The notes under the pieces were generated by a model. It was not told the origin of the DNA and made no database searches. It worked only from the letters and a program-made list of their open reading frames with translations. DNA of 64,000 nt from NCBI GenBank assembly GCA_031177985.1, contig JAPSJW010000002.1, positions 659,581 to 723,580 of the forward strand. The letters run 5' to 3'. The position numbers and the translations under genes were made by a program. The stretch comes from Microbacteriaceae bacterium (lineage in GTDB: Bacteria > Actinomycetota > Actinomycetes > Actinomycetales > Microbacteriaceae). Positions 24,769-34,367 of the stretch are shown in pieces (position 1 is the first letter of the stretch; the number at the start of each line of letters is the position of its first letter).

Positions 24769-27462
24769 ATGGCGACGAGCACCAGGTCGAACGGGCGTGC
24801 CCGGACGTCGTCGACGCGTGCCGCCTCGACGCGCACCCAGGCGACGAAGAAGCTGCCGGCGGTCCCGCCGCCCGACGAGGGCCCGAACCCCCTGGTCAAG
24901 CTGTGGATGGGCCTCGCGCACATCGCGGGCGGCGCGTTCCGCGTGCTCGGCAAGGAGACGCTCGCAAAGGAGGAGCGGCGCGACGGCGTGCCGTTCTTCC
25001 TGCTGCTGCTCGCGATCGGCGGCGCCGTCGTGGAGTGGTTCAATCCGACGTCCGAGGTCGCCATCGCCCTCGACGCCTACACCTTCGGCGGGTTCTTCGG
25101 GCGCGTCGCGTACGCGCTCCCCGTCATCATGCTGCTGTTCGCGGCCTGGCTGTTCCGCCATCCGTCGAGCGTCCACGACAACACGCGCATCGGCATCGGG
25201 CTCGGCATCCTGCTGGTGAGCATCAGCGCGCTCTGCCACACCTTCGGCGGCGCACCGCAGCCCGCGCAGGGCATGGAGGTGCTCGCGCGCGCGGGCGGCC
25301 TGGCGGGCTGGGTCATGGCGCAGCCGCTGCTCACCCTCGGCGGCCCCTGGCTCGCCGTGCCGCTCGCGATCGTGCTGCTCGTGCTGTCGCTGTTCATCGT
25401 CACGAAGACTCCGCCGAACCGGGTCGGCCCGCGCCTTCGCGAGCTCTACGCGTACCTCTTCGGCGCCCAGCTCGAGGAGACGGAGCAGGCGTCGTCGACG
25501 AAGGACGATGCGGCGGATGCGCCCGAGGGCGACGTCGAGACCGACTCGCTGCCCTGGTGGCGGCGCAACAAGACCCGCCGTGAGGACGACCCCGCGTTCG
25601 ACACTCCGGTCATCGGACGGGATCAGGCGACGGAGATCATCTCCCGCGAACCCGCCAAGGACGAGACGCCGTTCGACGTCGAGCTGCTCGAGGATCTGGC
25701 GAAGGCCGAGGAGGCGGTGCAGCGCTTCACGGGCGACGTCGCCGCGACCGGTCTGCGCGAGGACGGCCCGCCGGCCCCGCTGTCGGGATTCCCCACCACG
25801 GCGAGCGAGAAGGGCGCGGCAGGCGAGTTCGAGCCGCCGCCCGTCGCGTCGGCGCCCGACACCCCGTACCGTCTGCCGTCCGCGGCTCTCCTGACGCCCG
25901 GCACTCCGCCGAAGGCGCGCAGCGCGGCCAACGACGAGGTCGTCGCCTCCCTCACCGGTGTGCTCGACCAGTTCCAGGTCGACGCGAAGGTCACCGGGTT
26001 CACTCGAGGCCCGTCGGTCACCCGATACGAGCTCGAGCTCGCTCCGGGTGTGAAGGTCGAGCGGGTCACGGCGCTCGCCCGCAACATCAGCTACGCCGTC
26101 GCGAGCAACGAGGTGACGATCCTGTCGCCGATCCCGGGCAAGAGCGCAATCGGCGTCGAGATCCCCAACAAGGACCGCGAGATCGTGTCCCTGGGCGACG
26201 TGCTGCGCTCGCCCGCCGCGCACAAGAGCACGCACCCGATGACGATCGGCCTCGGCAAAGACGTCGAGGGCGGGTTCGTGGTCGCGAACCTCGCCAAGAT
26301 GCCGCACCTGCTGGTCGCCGGGTCCACCGGCTCGGGCAAGTCGAGCTTCGTCAACTCGATGATCACCTCGGTGCTCATGCGGGCGAAGCCCTCCGAGGTG
26401 CGGATGGTGCTGATCGACCCGAAGCGCGTGGAGCTGTCGATCTACGCCGGCGTGCCGCACCTGATCACCCCCATCATCACGAACCCGAAGAAGGCGGCCG
26501 AAGCGCTCGCCTGGGTCGTGAAGGAGATGGACATGCGGTACGACGATCTGGCGAGCTTCGGCTTCCGCCACATCGACGACTTCAACCGCGCCGTGGTCGC
26601 CGACGAGATCGTGCTCCCGCCTGGCAGCGAGCGCGTGCTGAAGCCCTACCCGTACCTGCTCGTCGTGGTCGACGAGCTCGCCGACCTGATGATGGTCGCG
26701 CCGCGGGATGTCGAGGACTCGATCGTGCGCATCACCCAGCTCGCCCGCGCCTCCGGCATCCACCTGGTGCTCGCGACCCAGCGGCCGAGCGTCGACGTCG
26801 TCACCGGGCTCATCAAGGCGAACGTGCCGTCGCGGCTCGCGTTCGCCGTCTCGAGCATGACCGACTCGCGCGTCATCCTCGACCAGCCGGGCGCCGACAA
26901 GCTGATCGGGCAGGGCGACGCGCTCTTCCTCCCGATGGGCGCCTCGAAGGCGATCCGGGTGCAGGGCGCATGGGTCAACGAGAGCGAGGTCGCGACGGTC
27001 GTGCAGCACGTCATCGGCCAGGCCCGCCCCGATTACCGCGACGACGTCACGCAGGTCGCCGAGAAGAAGCAGATCGACTCCGACATCGGAGACGACCTGG
27101 AGCTGCTCCTGGCGGCTGCCGAGCTCATCGTGAGCACGCAGTTCGGCTCCACCTCGATGCTGCAGCGCAAGCTGCGCGTCGGCTTCGCGAAGGCCGGGCG
27201 TCTCATGGACCTCCTGGAGTCCCGCGAGATCGTCGGGCCCTCCGAGGGCTCCAAGGCCCGCGACGTGCTCGTGACGCCCGAGCAGCTTCCCGGGGTGCTC
27301 GCGCGGCTCCGTGGCGAGGATCCGCCGCCGACTCCTCCCACCCCCAGCAGTGCGGCTTCCGACCCCTACGGGGAGGACGCGGTGGAGCAGCAGTTCGCGG
27401 GTTACGATGAGGGCGACGGCTCTTCGGACGAGGACGCCTGGCAGCTGACCGGCAGGGAGTGA
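24769..27462 (+). CDS. ftsK: DNA translocase FtsK/SpoIIIE
   Basis: FtsK couples chromosome segregation to cell division. The 897-residue protein has four N-terminal membrane spans (about 75-235), a charged linker, the alpha-beta DNA motor with Walker [10 protein letters not shown] (about residues 517-525), Walker [12 protein letters not shown], and a C-terminal gamma winged-helix domain ([19 protein letters not shown] onward) that reads orienting sequences. A Pro/Ser-rich tail follows the gamma domain. The ATG at 24769 fits the -10 box and excludes a short upstream in-frame extension from 24724. Confidence 0.95.
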   Translation: MATSTRSNGRARTSSTRAASTRTQATKKLPAVPPPDEGPNPLVKLWMGLAHIAGGAFRVLGKETLAKEERRDGVPFFLLLLAIGGAVVEWFNPTSEVAIALDAYTFGGFFGRVAYALPVIMLLFAAWLFRHPSSVHDNTRIGIGLGILLVSISALCHTFGGAPQPAQGMEVLARAGGLAGWVMAQPLLTLGGPWLAVPLAIVLLVLSLFIVTKTPPNRVGPRLRELYAYLFGAQLEETEQASSTKDDAADAPEGDVETDSLPWWRRNKTRREDDPAFDTPVIGRDQATEIISREPAKDETPFDVELLEDLAKAEEAVQRFTGDVAATGLREDGPPAPLSGFPTTASEKGAAGEFEPPPVASAPDTPYRLPSAALLTPGTPPKARSAANDEVVASLTGVLDQFQVDAKVTGFTRGPSVTRYELELAPGVKVERVTALARNISYAVASNEVTILSPIPGKSAIGVEIPNKDREIVSLGDVLRSPAAHKSTHPMTIGLGKDVEGGFVVANLAKMPHLLVAGSTGSGKSSFVNSMITSVLMRAKPSEVRMVLIDPKRVELSIYAGVPHLITPIITNPKKAAEALAWVVKEMDMRYDDLASFGFRHIDDFNRAVVADEIVLPPGSERVLKPYPYLLVVVDELADLMMVAPRDVEDSIVRITQLARASGIHLVLATQRPSVDVVTGLIKANVPSRLAFAVSSMTDSRVILDQPGADKLIGQGDALFLPMGASKAIRVQGAWVNESEVATVVQHVIGQARPDYRDDVTQVAEKKQIDSDIGDDLELLLAAAELIVSTQFGSTSMLQRKLRVGFAKAGRLMDLLESREIVGPSEGSKARDVLVTPEQLPGVLARLRGEDPPPTPPTPSSAASDPYGEDAVEQQFAGYDEGDGSSDEDAWQLTGRE

Positions 27463-27464
27463 AC

Positions 27465-28103
27465 GTGGCTACCGAGCCCGCGGGTCTTCCCTCCCGTCAG
27501 AACCCCATGCGGGGCCGCGTGGTGCGAGACGGGGACACCCAGGCCAGCGCCGGGAACCTGGCGAACATCATCACGGTCATCCGCATCCTGCTCGCGCCGG
27601 TCTTCATCTGGATGCTGCTGGCGGATGCGGGCGAGCTGGGCACCCTCCGGTACCTCGCCGCCGGTCTTTTCGTGCTGGCGATCGTCACGGACAGCGTCGA
27701 CGGCATCCTCGCCCGGCGCCAGAACCTCGTCACCGACTTCGGCAAGATCCTCGACCCGATCGCCGACAAGGTGCTCACCGGCGGAGCGCTCGTCGCGCTG
27801 TCGATCCTCGCCGAGCTGCCGTGGTGGGTGACCGCCGTCATCCTCGTCCGGGAGCTCGGCATCACCGCGTTCCGCATGGCGGTGCTGCGCGACCGGGTCA
27901 TCCCGGCCTCCCGCGGCGGCAAGCTCAAGACCGTGGTGCAGGCCGTCGCCATCTCCTTCGCCCTCGTTCCTCTCGCCTCCGTGCTGGGCGACTGGGTCGC
28001 CTGGCTGAACGGCGCCCTCATGACGGCGGCCGTCGTGCTCACCGTGCTGACCGGCATCGACTACCTGGTGCAGGCCTGGCGGCAGAACCGGGGCGGGCGG
28101 TGA
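27465..28103 (+). CDS. pgsA: CDP-diacylglycerol--glycerol-3-phosphate 3-phosphatidyltransferase
   Basis: This enzyme makes phosphatidylglycerol phosphate. The CDP-alcohol transferase signature D-G-x2-A-R-x8-G-x3-D-x3-D appears as DGILARRQNLVTDFG plus KILDPIAD, around residues 76-99, with four to six membrane spans around it. I prefer the GTG at 27465, with AGGGAG 5 nt upstream, over the GTG at 27459 that overlaps the ftsK stop. It lies in the conserved ftsK-pgsA-cinA-clgR order. Confidence 0.92.
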   Translation: MATEPAGLPSRQNPMRGRVVRDGDTQASAGNLANIITVIRILLAPVFIWMLLADAGELGTLRYLAAGLFVLAIVTDSVDGILARRQNLVTDFGKILDPIADKVLTGGALVALSILAELPWWVTAVILVRELGITAFRMAVLRDRVIPASRGGKLKTVVQAVAISFALVPLASVLGDWVAWLNGALMTAAVVLTVLTGIDYLVQAWRQNRGGR

Positions 28104-28636
28104 TCGCCGAGGAGGGAATCGACGACCTCGGCAGCCGCATCGACTCCGCCGTGCCGTTCGTGACCGAGCTCGTGACCGAGCTGTCGCGTCGCGGGCTCAC
28201 CCTGGCGATCGCCGAGTCCCTCACGGGAGGCCTGCTGACCGCCGAGTTCGTGCGTCCGCCCGGTGCATCCGCCGTGCTGTTCGGAGGCGTCGTGGCCTAC
28301 GCGACCGAGCTGAAGCGGGACGTCATCGGCGTCGACGCCGAGCTGCTCGCCGAGCACGGCCCGGTGCACCCCGAGGTGGCGCGTCAGCTCGCCGATCGTG
28401 TGCGCACTGCACTCGCCGTGGATGGCACGCCCGCCCGGCTGGGCCTGGCCACGACCGGTGTCGCCGGACCCGACCCGCAGGGCGATCGAGAGCCCGGCAC
28501 GGTCTTCGTCGGGATCGCCGTGGACGACACCGTCGAGGCGATCGAGCTGAGGCTGGAGGGGCCCCGCGACGAGGTCAGAGCGCGGACCGTGACCCTCGCT
28601 GTGCAGGCGCTTGCGGACCGGATCCCCGGGGAATAG
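28100..28636 (+). CDS. CinA C-terminal-domain protein, nicotinamide-nucleotide amidohydrolase type
   Basis: The 178-residue protein corresponds to the CinA C-terminal (PncC) domain: LTLAIAESLTGGLL, FGGVVAYATELKRDVIGV and LATTGVAGPDPQGDREPGTVF are all present. PncC converts NMN to NaMN in NAD recycling. The N-terminal CinA domain is absent, as usual for this stand-alone form. The GTG start overlaps the pgsA stop (GTGA). Confidence 0.88.
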   Translation: MIAEEGIDDLGSRIDSAVPFVTELVTELSRRGLTLAIAESLTGGLLTAEFVRPPGASAVLFGGVVAYATELKRDVIGVDAELLAEHGPVHPEVARQLADRVRTALAVDGTPARLGLATTGVAGPDPQGDREPGTVFVGIAVDDTVEAIELRLEGPRDEVRARTVTLAVQALADRIPGE

Positions 28637-28781
28637 CGGCCGTTTCGATCACGTTACAACTCATGAATTCACAAGCGTCGCCCAGATTGCTCTGGTTAGA
28701 GTTCTCACAACGGCGGGGGGTCCAGCCCCTTCCGCTCGAGTCCCGGCTAGAGCGACAGGTCGTCAGAAAGGGAGGGTACCC

Positions 28782-29090
28782 ATGGTTCTGGTTCGTCAAG
28801 AGATCGGCGACGTTCTCCGTGACGTCCGCCTGCAGAAGGGCCGCACCCTCCGCCAGGTGGCGAGCAAGGCGAGTGTCGCTCTCGGATACCTGAGTGAGGT
28901 GGAGCGCGGCCAGAAGGAGGTCAGCTCCGAGATCCTCGCCTCCGTCGCCGAGGCGCTCGAGACTCCCATCTCGGCCATCATGCGCGAGGTCGGCGATCGG
29001 CTCGCCGTCGTGGAGGGGCTCAGCCCCGTCCCCGACACACTGCCGGAGGACCTCGTGGCGGAGTTCGACGCAGACCTCGTCACGCGGTAG
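28782..29090 (+). CDS. clgR: Helix-turn-helix regulator ClgR-like
   Basis: A 102-residue XRE/Cro-type regulator: LRQVASKASVALGYLSEVER is the helix-turn-helix, and the family-typical tail ends in a short acidic segment. In corynebacteria and mycobacteria ClgR activates clp protease genes and sits, as here, between pgsA/cinA and recA. The ATG has AAAGGGAGGG upstream. The 145-bp upstream region contains TAGAGT-like sequences, but I could not define a confident ClgR box. The -VTR end may matter less here than the Leu/Ala tail that makes ClgR itself unstable in other genera. Confidence 0.82.
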   Translation: MVLVRQEIGDVLRDVRLQKGRTLRQVASKASVALGYLSEVERGQKEVSSEILASVAEALETPISAIMREVGDRLAVVEGLSPVPDTLPEDLVAEFDADLVTR

Positions 29091-29109
29091 ACGTCCGATC
29101 CGACATCTC

Positions 29110-29139
29110 CGAACGCCCCGGCTCGCGCCGGGGCGTTCG
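29110..29139 (+). terminator. Hairpin terminator after clgR
   Basis: CGAACGCCCCGGC (29110-29122) pairs perfectly with 29127-29139 across a TCGC loop, giving a 13-bp stem; TGCGT follows. Confidence 0.82.
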
Positions 29140-29159
29140 TGCGTCCGGGGGAGTGGGGC

Positions 29160-29165
29160 TAGCGT
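29160..29165 (+). promoter_or_regulatory. -10 box of the DUF3046 gene
   Basis: TAGCGT followed by eight bases and the ATG at 29174. Confidence 0.5.
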
Positions 29166-29173
29166 GGGACGCG

Positions 29174-29398
29174 ATGCGCACGAGTGAGTTCTCCCTCGCG
29201 GTCGCCGAGGAGTTCGGCGCCGACTACGGCCGCGTGCTGACCGCGGACCTCGCTCTCGAGGAGCTGGGCGGTCGCACCGCTGACGCCGCGATCGCGGCGG
29301 GCGTGCCGGCGCGCGATGTCTGGCTCGCGCTCTGCCGAGCCGCGGACGTGCCCGAGAGCCGCTGGCACGGCAGGGGCCGTCCCGAGCGCAAGCGCTGA
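29174..29398 (+). CDS. DUF3046 family protein
   Basis: A 74-residue protein conserved next to recA in actinobacteria. It begins MRTSEFSLAVAEEFGADYGR and contains LEELGGRTADAAIAAG and DVWLALCRAADVPESRW, the family's characteristic blocks. Function unknown. The ATG at 29174 is set by the -10 box; a 7-codon upstream extension would overlap that box. Confidence 0.85.
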   Translation: MRTSEFSLAVAEEFGADYGRVLTADLALEELGGRTADAAIAAGVPARDVWLALCRAADVPESRWHGRGRPERKR

Positions 29399-29421
29399 CC
29401 GACCGACACGCCGCGCTGCTA

Positions 29422-29437
29422 TCGAACATCTGTTCGG
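29422..29437 (+). promoter_or_regulatory. LexA (SOS) box upstream of recA
   Basis: TCGAACATCTGTTCGG matches the actinobacterial SOS consensus TCGAAC-N4-GTTCGA at 11 of 12 positions. It covers the -35 region of the promoter whose -10 is at 29446-29451, so LexA would block recA transcription. Confidence 0.85.
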
Positions 29438-29445
29438 TGCCGGAG

Positions 29446-29451
29446 TATCGT
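29446..29451 (+). promoter_or_regulatory. LexA-controlled recA promoter, -10 box
   Basis: TATCGT begins 8 bp after the SOS box. It predicts a recA leader of about 190 nt. Confidence 0.55.
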
Positions 29452-29495
29452 CGTCCCCAGGTCGAATCGAAGACGGTTCTCCACGAAGAGCGGAT

Positions 29496-29611
29496 GCCGC
29501 CGACCCGATGTCGGCGGCCCGACCTAGCGTGAGGGACGTCGAGATTCGACACCAGCCTTTGTCGGGAGGCTGTGGACCCTGCTTCATCGGTCCGCGGAAG
29601 ATCGGCAGCCT
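29496..29611 (+). other. Structured recA leader and possible second promoter
   Basis: GCCGCCGAC (29496-29504) pairs perfectly with 29510-29518. Further on, AGGCTG (29567-29572) can pair with CAGCCT upstream (29553-29558) or CAGCCT downstream (29606-29611), with GGACC/GGTCC inside the second choice; the two pairings exclude each other. TAGCGT at 29525-29530 is a possible second, LexA-independent -10 box, as mycobacterial recA has two promoters. Confidence 0.45.
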
Positions 29612-29648
29612 GTGAGGCGCATCACCACCAAATCGAAGGAGACCCCCA

Positions 29649-30749
29649 GTGCCATCGCCAGCAGACCGCGAGAAGTCGCTTGAAGCAGCTCTCGCCCAGA
29701 TCGATCGCCAGTTCGGCAAGGGCTCAGTCATGCGACTGGGCAGTGACGAGCGCGCCCCCGTCGAGGTGGTGCCCACGGGGTCAATCGCCCTCGATGTCGC
29801 GCTCGGTACGGGCGGCCTCCCGCGCGGCCGCATCGTCGAGATCTACGGCCCTGAGTCGTCCGGTAAGACGACCCTGACCCTCCACGCCATCGCCAACGCC
29901 CAGCGCGCGGGCGGTATCGCGGCGTTCATCGACGCGGAGCACGCCCTCGACCCCGAATACGCGAAGAAGCTCGGCGTCGACATCGACGCGCTGCTCGTGT
30001 CGCAGCCCGACACGGGTGAGCAGGCGCTCGAGATCGCCGACATGCTCGTGCGTTCCGGTTCCATCGACCTCGTCGTCATCGACTCCGTCGCCGCCCTCGT
30101 GCCTCGTGCGGAGATCGAGGGCGAGATGGGAGACACGCACGTGGGTCTGCAGGCCCGCCTCATGTCGCAGGCGCTCCGCAAGCTGACCGGTGCGCTCAGC
30201 TCCACCAATACGACGATGATCTTCATCAACCAGCTTCGCGAGAAGGTCGGCGTCTTCTTCGGCAGCCCCGAGACCACCTCGGGCGGCAAGGCGCTGAAGT
30301 TCTACGCCTCGGTGCGCCTCGACATCCGCCGCATCGAGACGCTCAAGGACGGCGCGGAGGCGGTCGGGAACCGCACCCGCGTGAAGGTCGTCAAGAACAA
30401 GATGGCGCCGCCCTTCAAGCAGGCCGAGTTCGACATCCTCTACGGCATCGGCATCTCGCGTGAGGGCAGCCTCATCGACTACGGAGTCGAGCACGGCATC
30501 GTCAAGAAGTCCGGTGCCTGGTACACCTACGACGGCGACCAGCTCGGGCAGGGCAAGGAGAACGCGCGCAACTTCCTGATCGAGAACGCGTCGATCGCGG
30601 ACGACATCGAGCGCAAGATCTTCATGAAGCTCGGCATCGGCGCAGAGGCGAAGGCAGCGGCGGCCGCAGCCGCGGCTGCCGAGCCGGCCGCCGACTCGAA
30701 GGTGGAGTCCATCGCGCCGAAGATCGCGGCCCGCAAGGCCGTCGGCTGA
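29649..30749 (+). CDS. recA: Recombinase RecA
   Basis: RecA drives homologous recombination and LexA self-cleavage. The 366-residue length is normal and there is no intein. Walker A is GPESSGKT (about residues 66-73), Walker [11 protein letters not shown], and the MAW-like [22 protein letters not shown] and L2 [16 protein letters not shown] segments are present. The C-terminal tail is Ala-rich. The GTG at 29649 has AAGGAG at 29636-29641. Regulation by LexA is indicated by the box at 29422; recX follows by 2 bp. Confidence 0.97.
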   Translation: MPSPADREKSLEAALAQIDRQFGKGSVMRLGSDERAPVEVVPTGSIALDVALGTGGLPRGRIVEIYGPESSGKTTLTLHAIANAQRAGGIAAFIDAEHALDPEYAKKLGVDIDALLVSQPDTGEQALEIADMLVRSGSIDLVVIDSVAALVPRAEIEGEMGDTHVGLQARLMSQALRKLTGALSSTNTTMIFINQLREKVGVFFGSPETTSGGKALKFYASVRLDIRRIETLKDGAEAVGNRTRVKVVKNKMAPPFKQAEFDILYGIGISREGSLIDYGVEHGIVKKSGAWYTYDGDQLGQGKENARNFLIENASIADDIERKIFMKLGIGAEAKAAAAAAAAAEPAADSKVESIAPKIAARKAVG

Positions 30750-30751
30750 CC

Positions 30752-31471
30752 GTGACGGGCTCACGCGACGACTCGTCAAGCGAACGGTGGGCCCGGGTGA
30801 CGTACCTGCCGGGAGCCGAGCCGACGGCTCAGCTCCCGGCAGGTCCTCCCGCTCCGCGCTCGGAGACGGCGTTCGATGCTTCGAGCGTCGAGGTCGATGA
30901 ACAGCGCGAGGCCGCCCGTCAGCGGGTGCGCTTCGTCGCCGCGATCGAGAACGACGACGCCGAGCCGACGCCGGAGGACCCCGAGGTCGCCCGCATCCGC
31001 GCCGAGAACGTCGCGATGCGCGCGCTCACCCGGAGGTCGCACTCCCGCGCGGAGCTCGAGCGGCTGCTGCGGTCTCGGGAGCTGAGCGAGGGCGCGGTGC
31101 AGCACGAGCTCGACCGCCTCGAGCGCGTCGGGCTGCTCGACGACGCCGCGCTCGCCCAGCACCTCGTCGGGGTGCTGCAGGAGCGCAAGGGCCTGGGGCG
31201 GTCCGCGATCGCCGCGGAGCTCTCCCGTCGCCAGCTCGAGTCCTCGGCCGTCGCGTACGCGCTGGAACTCGTCGACGGCGCCGAGGAGTCCGGGCGAGCG
31301 GAGGAACTCGCCGTCAAGCGGGCTCGCCAGCTCACCTCCCTCGACCACGACACGGCCGTCCGGCGCCTGACCGGGTTCCTGCAGCGGAAGGGCTACTCGG
31401 GATCCGTGGTGCGCGCGGCCGTCGAGCGGGCGCTGCCGCACCAGCGCGGCTCGAGCGTGCGCTTCGAATGA
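30752..31471 (+). CDS. recX: Regulatory protein RecX with long N-terminal extension
   Basis: RecX modulates RecA filaments. Conserved three-helix repeats begin near residue 88 (MRALTRRSHSRAELERLL, LDRLERVGLLDDAALAQHLV, KGLGRSAIAAELSRR) and continue to the end. The first 85 of 239 residues are Pro/Ser/Glu-rich and not part of the usual RecX core; a later start would shorten this, but no other convincing start with a binding site is visible. The GTG lies 2 bp after the recA stop, so the two are cotranscribed. Confidence 0.88.
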   Translation: MTGSRDDSSSERWARVTYLPGAEPTAQLPAGPPAPRSETAFDASSVEVDEQREAARQRVRFVAAIENDDAEPTPEDPEVARIRAENVAMRALTRRSHSRAELERLLRSRELSEGAVQHELDRLERVGLLDDAALAQHLVGVLQERKGLGRSAIAAELSRRQLESSAVAYALELVDGAEESGRAEELAVKRARQLTSLDHDTAVRRLTGFLQRKGYSGSVVRAAVERALPHQRGSSVRFE

Positions 31472-31542
31472 TGCCCCGTCCGTTCACAGGCTCTTCGATC
31501 CACAGCCGCTGCGTCATCCGGCGACGACGGGGAACCCGCGTT

Positions 31543-31548
31543 TAGGCT
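31543..31548 (+). promoter_or_regulatory. Leaderless -10 box of the 31556 gene
   Basis: TAGGCT followed by seven bases and the ATG at 31556. Confidence 0.55.
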
Positions 31549-31555
31549 CGAAGGG

Positions 31556-31849
31556 ATGCAGGACAGGACCTTCAACCGCGCGAGCCTCGAGCTCCTCCGC
31601 GCCGAGGCGCGCGACGAGCTCGAGACGATGATCGAGGATCGCGGCCGCGACGGCCGCGACCCTTGGGAGTTCATGCAGGAGCTCCCGACCGTCGACGAGA
31701 TGGTGGTCTGGATACTGCACTCCGACGCCGTGCTCGAGCGTCCCGCCGTGGCGCCCGAGGACGACTACCGGGTGCTCCGTCAGATCGCCATCGAGCATCC
31801 GTCGCTGACCTCGACGGTGTGGCGGCTCCTCGGCACCCTCGCGGCCTGA
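31556..31849 (+). CDS. Small conserved-looking protein, unknown function
   Basis: The 97-residue acidic, soluble protein begins MQDRTFNRASLELLRAEARD and has DPWEFMQELPTVDEMVVWI. I recognise no domain. Strong evidence for a real gene is the -10 box 7 nt upstream, typical codon use, and its tight placement between recX and miaB, 39 bp before the latter. Confidence 0.68.
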   Translation: MQDRTFNRASLELLRAEARDELETMIEDRGRDGRDPWEFMQELPTVDEMVVWILHSDAVLERPAVAPEDDYRVLRQIAIEHPSLTSTVWRLLGTLAA

Positions 31850-31872
31850 CCCCCTGGCGAGCGGCGGCGGTT

Positions 31873-31878
31873 TAGGCT
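31873..31878 (+). promoter_or_regulatory. -10 box of miaB
   Basis: TAGGCT followed by ten bases and the ATG at 31889; the leader would be at most 3-4 nt. Confidence 0.5.
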
Positions 31879-31888
31879 GTACGCCGAC

Positions 31889-33421
31889 ATGACGATCCTC
31901 GACGCCCCTGCCCGCCAGCGCACCTACGAGGTGCGCACCTACGGCTGCCAGATGAACGTGCACGACAGCGAGCGGCTGAGCGGCTCGCTGGAGGCCGCCG
32001 GGTACGCGCGCGCGGTCGACGGCGACCCCGACATCGTCGTCATCAACACCTGCGCCGTGCGCGAGAACGCCGACAACAAGCTCTACGGCACCCTCGGGCA
32101 GCTCGCGAGCCGCAAGCGCGAGCACGAGGGGCTGCAGATCGCGGTGGGCGGCTGCCTCGCGCAGAAGGACAAGGCGACGATCCTCGAGAAGGCGCCGTGG
32201 GTCGACGTCGTGTTCGGCACCCACAACATGGGCTCGCTTCCGACGCTGCTCGAGCGTGCCAGGCACAACGGGGAGGCGCAGCTCGAGATCCTCGAGTCGC
32301 TCGAGGTCTTCCCGTCCACCCTTCCCACCCGTCGGGAGTCGACGCACTCCGGCTGGGTCTCCATCTCCGTCGGATGCAACAACACGTGCACCTTCTGCAT
32401 CGTGCCGAGCCTCCGCGGCAAGGAGAAGGACCGTCGACCAGGCGACATCCTCGCCGAGATCCAGGCCCTCGTCGACGACGGTGCCATCGAGGTCACCCTG
32501 CTCGGCCAGAACGTCAACTCCTACGGCGTCGAGTTCGGCGACCGGCAGGCGTTCGGCAAGCTCCTCAGGGCCGCAGGGCAGATCCCCGGTCTCGAGCGCA
32601 TCCGCTTCACGAGCCCGCATCCCGCGGCATTCACCGACGACGTCATCGACGCCATGGCCGAGACGCCGACGGTCATGCCGCAGCTCCACATGCCTCTGCA
32701 GTCGGGCTCCGACCGCATCCTCAAGGCCATGCGGCGCAGCTACCGCTCCGAGCGCTTCCTCGGCATCCTCGACCGCGTGCGCGCCCGCATCCCGCACGCG
32801 GCGATCAGCACCGACATCATCGTCGGCTTCCCAGGAGAGACCGAGGAGGACTTCCAGGAGACGCTGAGGGTCGTCGAGCTGTCGCGGTTCGCCTCCGCCT
32901 TCACCTTCCAGTACTCGATCCGCCCCGGCACGCCCGCGGCGACGATGCCCGACCAGGTGCCCAAGGAGATCGTGCAGGAGCGCTACGAGCGCCTCGTCGC
33001 CCTGCAGGACCGCATCTCGGGCGAGGAGAACGCGCGGATGGTGGGCCGAGAGCTCGAGGTGATGGTCACTGCGACCGACGGCAAGAAGAACGCGCAGACC
33101 GGACGGCTCTCCGGACGCGCGCAGGATTCGCGGCTCGTGCACTTCGACCCGCCCGCAAGCGGACCGCTTCCCCGCCCCGGCGACATGGTGACCGTGCGGA
33201 TCACCCAGGCGGCGCCGTTCCACCTCATCGCCGCCTCCGACGGTGCGCCGCTGCGCATCCGCCGCACGCGTGCGGGGGACGCCTGGGATGCGGCTCAGGC
33301 CGCGTCCTGCGCGGTGCCGGCCCCCACGGCCGAGGCGGGACCTGCGCGCGTGTCGCTCGGGCTGCCGTCGCTCCGGGTCGCGACGACGCCGATCTACGAC
33401 CTCGCCGACGGGGAGCGCTGA
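31889..33421 (+). CDS. miaB: tRNA-2-methylthio-N6-dimethylallyladenosine synthase
   Basis: MiaB is a radical-SAM methylthiotransferase that modifies A37 of tRNAs after MiaA. The 510-residue protein has the N-terminal UPF0004 domain with three cluster cysteines ([24 protein letters not shown]), the radical-[11 protein letters not shown] motif, and a TRAM domain near residues 380-450. The C terminus is extended by about 50 residues beyond TRAM. miaA follows within 8 bp. Confidence 0.95.
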   Translation: MTILDAPARQRTYEVRTYGCQMNVHDSERLSGSLEAAGYARAVDGDPDIVVINTCAVRENADNKLYGTLGQLASRKREHEGLQIAVGGCLAQKDKATILEKAPWVDVVFGTHNMGSLPTLLERARHNGEAQLEILESLEVFPSTLPTRRESTHSGWVSISVGCNNTCTFCIVPSLRGKEKDRRPGDILAEIQALVDDGAIEVTLLGQNVNSYGVEFGDRQAFGKLLRAAGQIPGLERIRFTSPHPAAFTDDVIDAMAETPTVMPQLHMPLQSGSDRILKAMRRSYRSERFLGILDRVRARIPHAAISTDIIVGFPGETEEDFQETLRVVELSRFASAFTFQYSIRPGTPAATMPDQVPKEIVQERYERLVALQDRISGEENARMVGRELEVMVTATDGKKNAQTGRLSGRAQDSRLVHFDPPASGPLPRPGDMVTVRITQAAPFHLIAASDGAPLRIRRTRAGDAWDAAQAASCAVPAPTAEAGPARVSLGLPSLRVATTPIYDLADGER

Positions 33422-33428
33422 CCGCGTC

Positions 33429-34361
33429 GTGATCGCGGTCGTCGTCGGCGCGACCGGCACCGGCAAGTCTGCCTTCTCGCTGCGCCTCGCCGAGCGCATC
33501 GCCGCTCGCGGTGGTTCCGCCGAGATCGTGAACGCCGACGCCATGCAGCTCTACCGCGGCATGGACATCGGCACGGCGAAGCTCCGCGTGCAGGAGCGCG
33601 CGGGCGTCCCGCATCACCTGCTCGACGAGCTCGAGGTCACGGAGGAGGCGAGCGTCGCCTGGTATCAGCGCCGGGCGCGGGCGGTCGTCGCCGACATCCT
33701 GCACCGCGGCGCCGTGCCCATCCTCGTCGGCGGCTCGGGGCTCTACGTCTCGAGCGTGCTCTACGAGTTCGACTTCCCCGAGCGCGATCCCGAGGTGCGC
33801 GCCCAGCTCGAAGCGGAGCTCGAGCGGTCGGGGCCGGGCCTGCTGCACCGACAGCTCGCGGAACTCGACCCCGCGGCCGCCGAGGCGATCGGTCCGCACA
33901 ACGGCCGTCGCATCGTGCGAGCGCTCGAGGTGATCCAGCTCACCGGCCGGCCCTTCACCCCGGGCCTCCCCGAGGAGGAGCGGATGTGGCGGCCGGCGCA
34001 CCTCATCGGCCTGCAGACGCCGAGGGAGCGCCTCGTGCCGCGCCTGGACGAGCGCGTCGAGGGGATGTGGCGCGATGGGCTCGTCGAGGAGGTGCGCGGC
34101 CTCGTGCCCCGCGGCCTCGAACGCGGGGTGACGGCGCGCAAGGCCATCGGGTACGCGCAGGCCCTCGGTCAGCTGCGCGGCGAGCTGACCGAGCGGGAGG
34201 CGATCGACGCGACAGCGGCGCTGACCCGCCGCTACGCCCGCCGTCAGGCGAGCTGGTTCCGGCGCTACGCCGGCATCCGTTGGACCGACGCGGACGACCC
34301 TGCTGCCGTCGACGCGGCGCTCGAGCGCTCAGCGGATGCGCTGGCCCGGCCGGTACGCTGA
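33429..34361 (+). CDS. miaA: tRNA dimethylallyltransferase
   Basis: MiaA prenylates A37 of tRNAs, making MiaB's substrate. The 310-residue protein starts with the P-loop [13 protein letters not shown], then [28 protein letters not shown] and the C-terminal [13 protein letters not shown] block that binds tRNA. The GTG at 33429, 7 nt after the miaB stop, puts the P-loop near the N terminus as usual; upstream in-frame sequence is antisense-like Arg-rich translation of miaB. Confidence 0.94.
   Translation: MIAVVVGATGTGKSAFSLRLAERIAARGGSAEIVNADAMQLYRGMDIGTAKLRVQERAGVPHHLLDELEVTEEASVAWYQRRARAVVADILHRGAVPILVGGSGLYVSSVLYEFDFPERDPEVRAQLEAELERSGPGLLHRQLAELDPAAAEAIGPHNGRRIVRALEVIQLTGRPFTPGLPEEERMWRPAHLIGLQTPRERLVPRLDERVEGMWRDGLVEEVRGLVPRGLERGVTARKAIGYAQALGQLRGELTEREAIDATAALTRRYARRQASWFRRYAGIRWTDADDPAAVDAALERSADALARPVR
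34354..34359 (+). promoter_or_regulatory. -10 box of dapF inside the miaA 3' end
   Basis: TACGCT followed by eight bases and the GTG at 34368. dapF may thus be transcribed both with miaA and on its own. Confidence 0.45.
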
Positions 34362-34367
34362 ATCCTC

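Noticed and set aside
23419..27009. 1196-codon minus-strand ORF antisense to the exporter and ftsK
   Set aside because: It is the antisense frame of GC-rich codons; the product is His/Arg/Asp-rich and low in complexity, while the plus strand carries clearly conserved proteins over the same bases.
28637..28781. ClgR autoregulatory site
   Set aside because: CGCT and AGCG half sites exist but with wrong spacing; not enough to call an operator.
29508..29615. 36-codon ORF in the recA leader
   Set aside because: No ribosome binding site, and it lies over stems; no compositional sign of a regulatory peptide.
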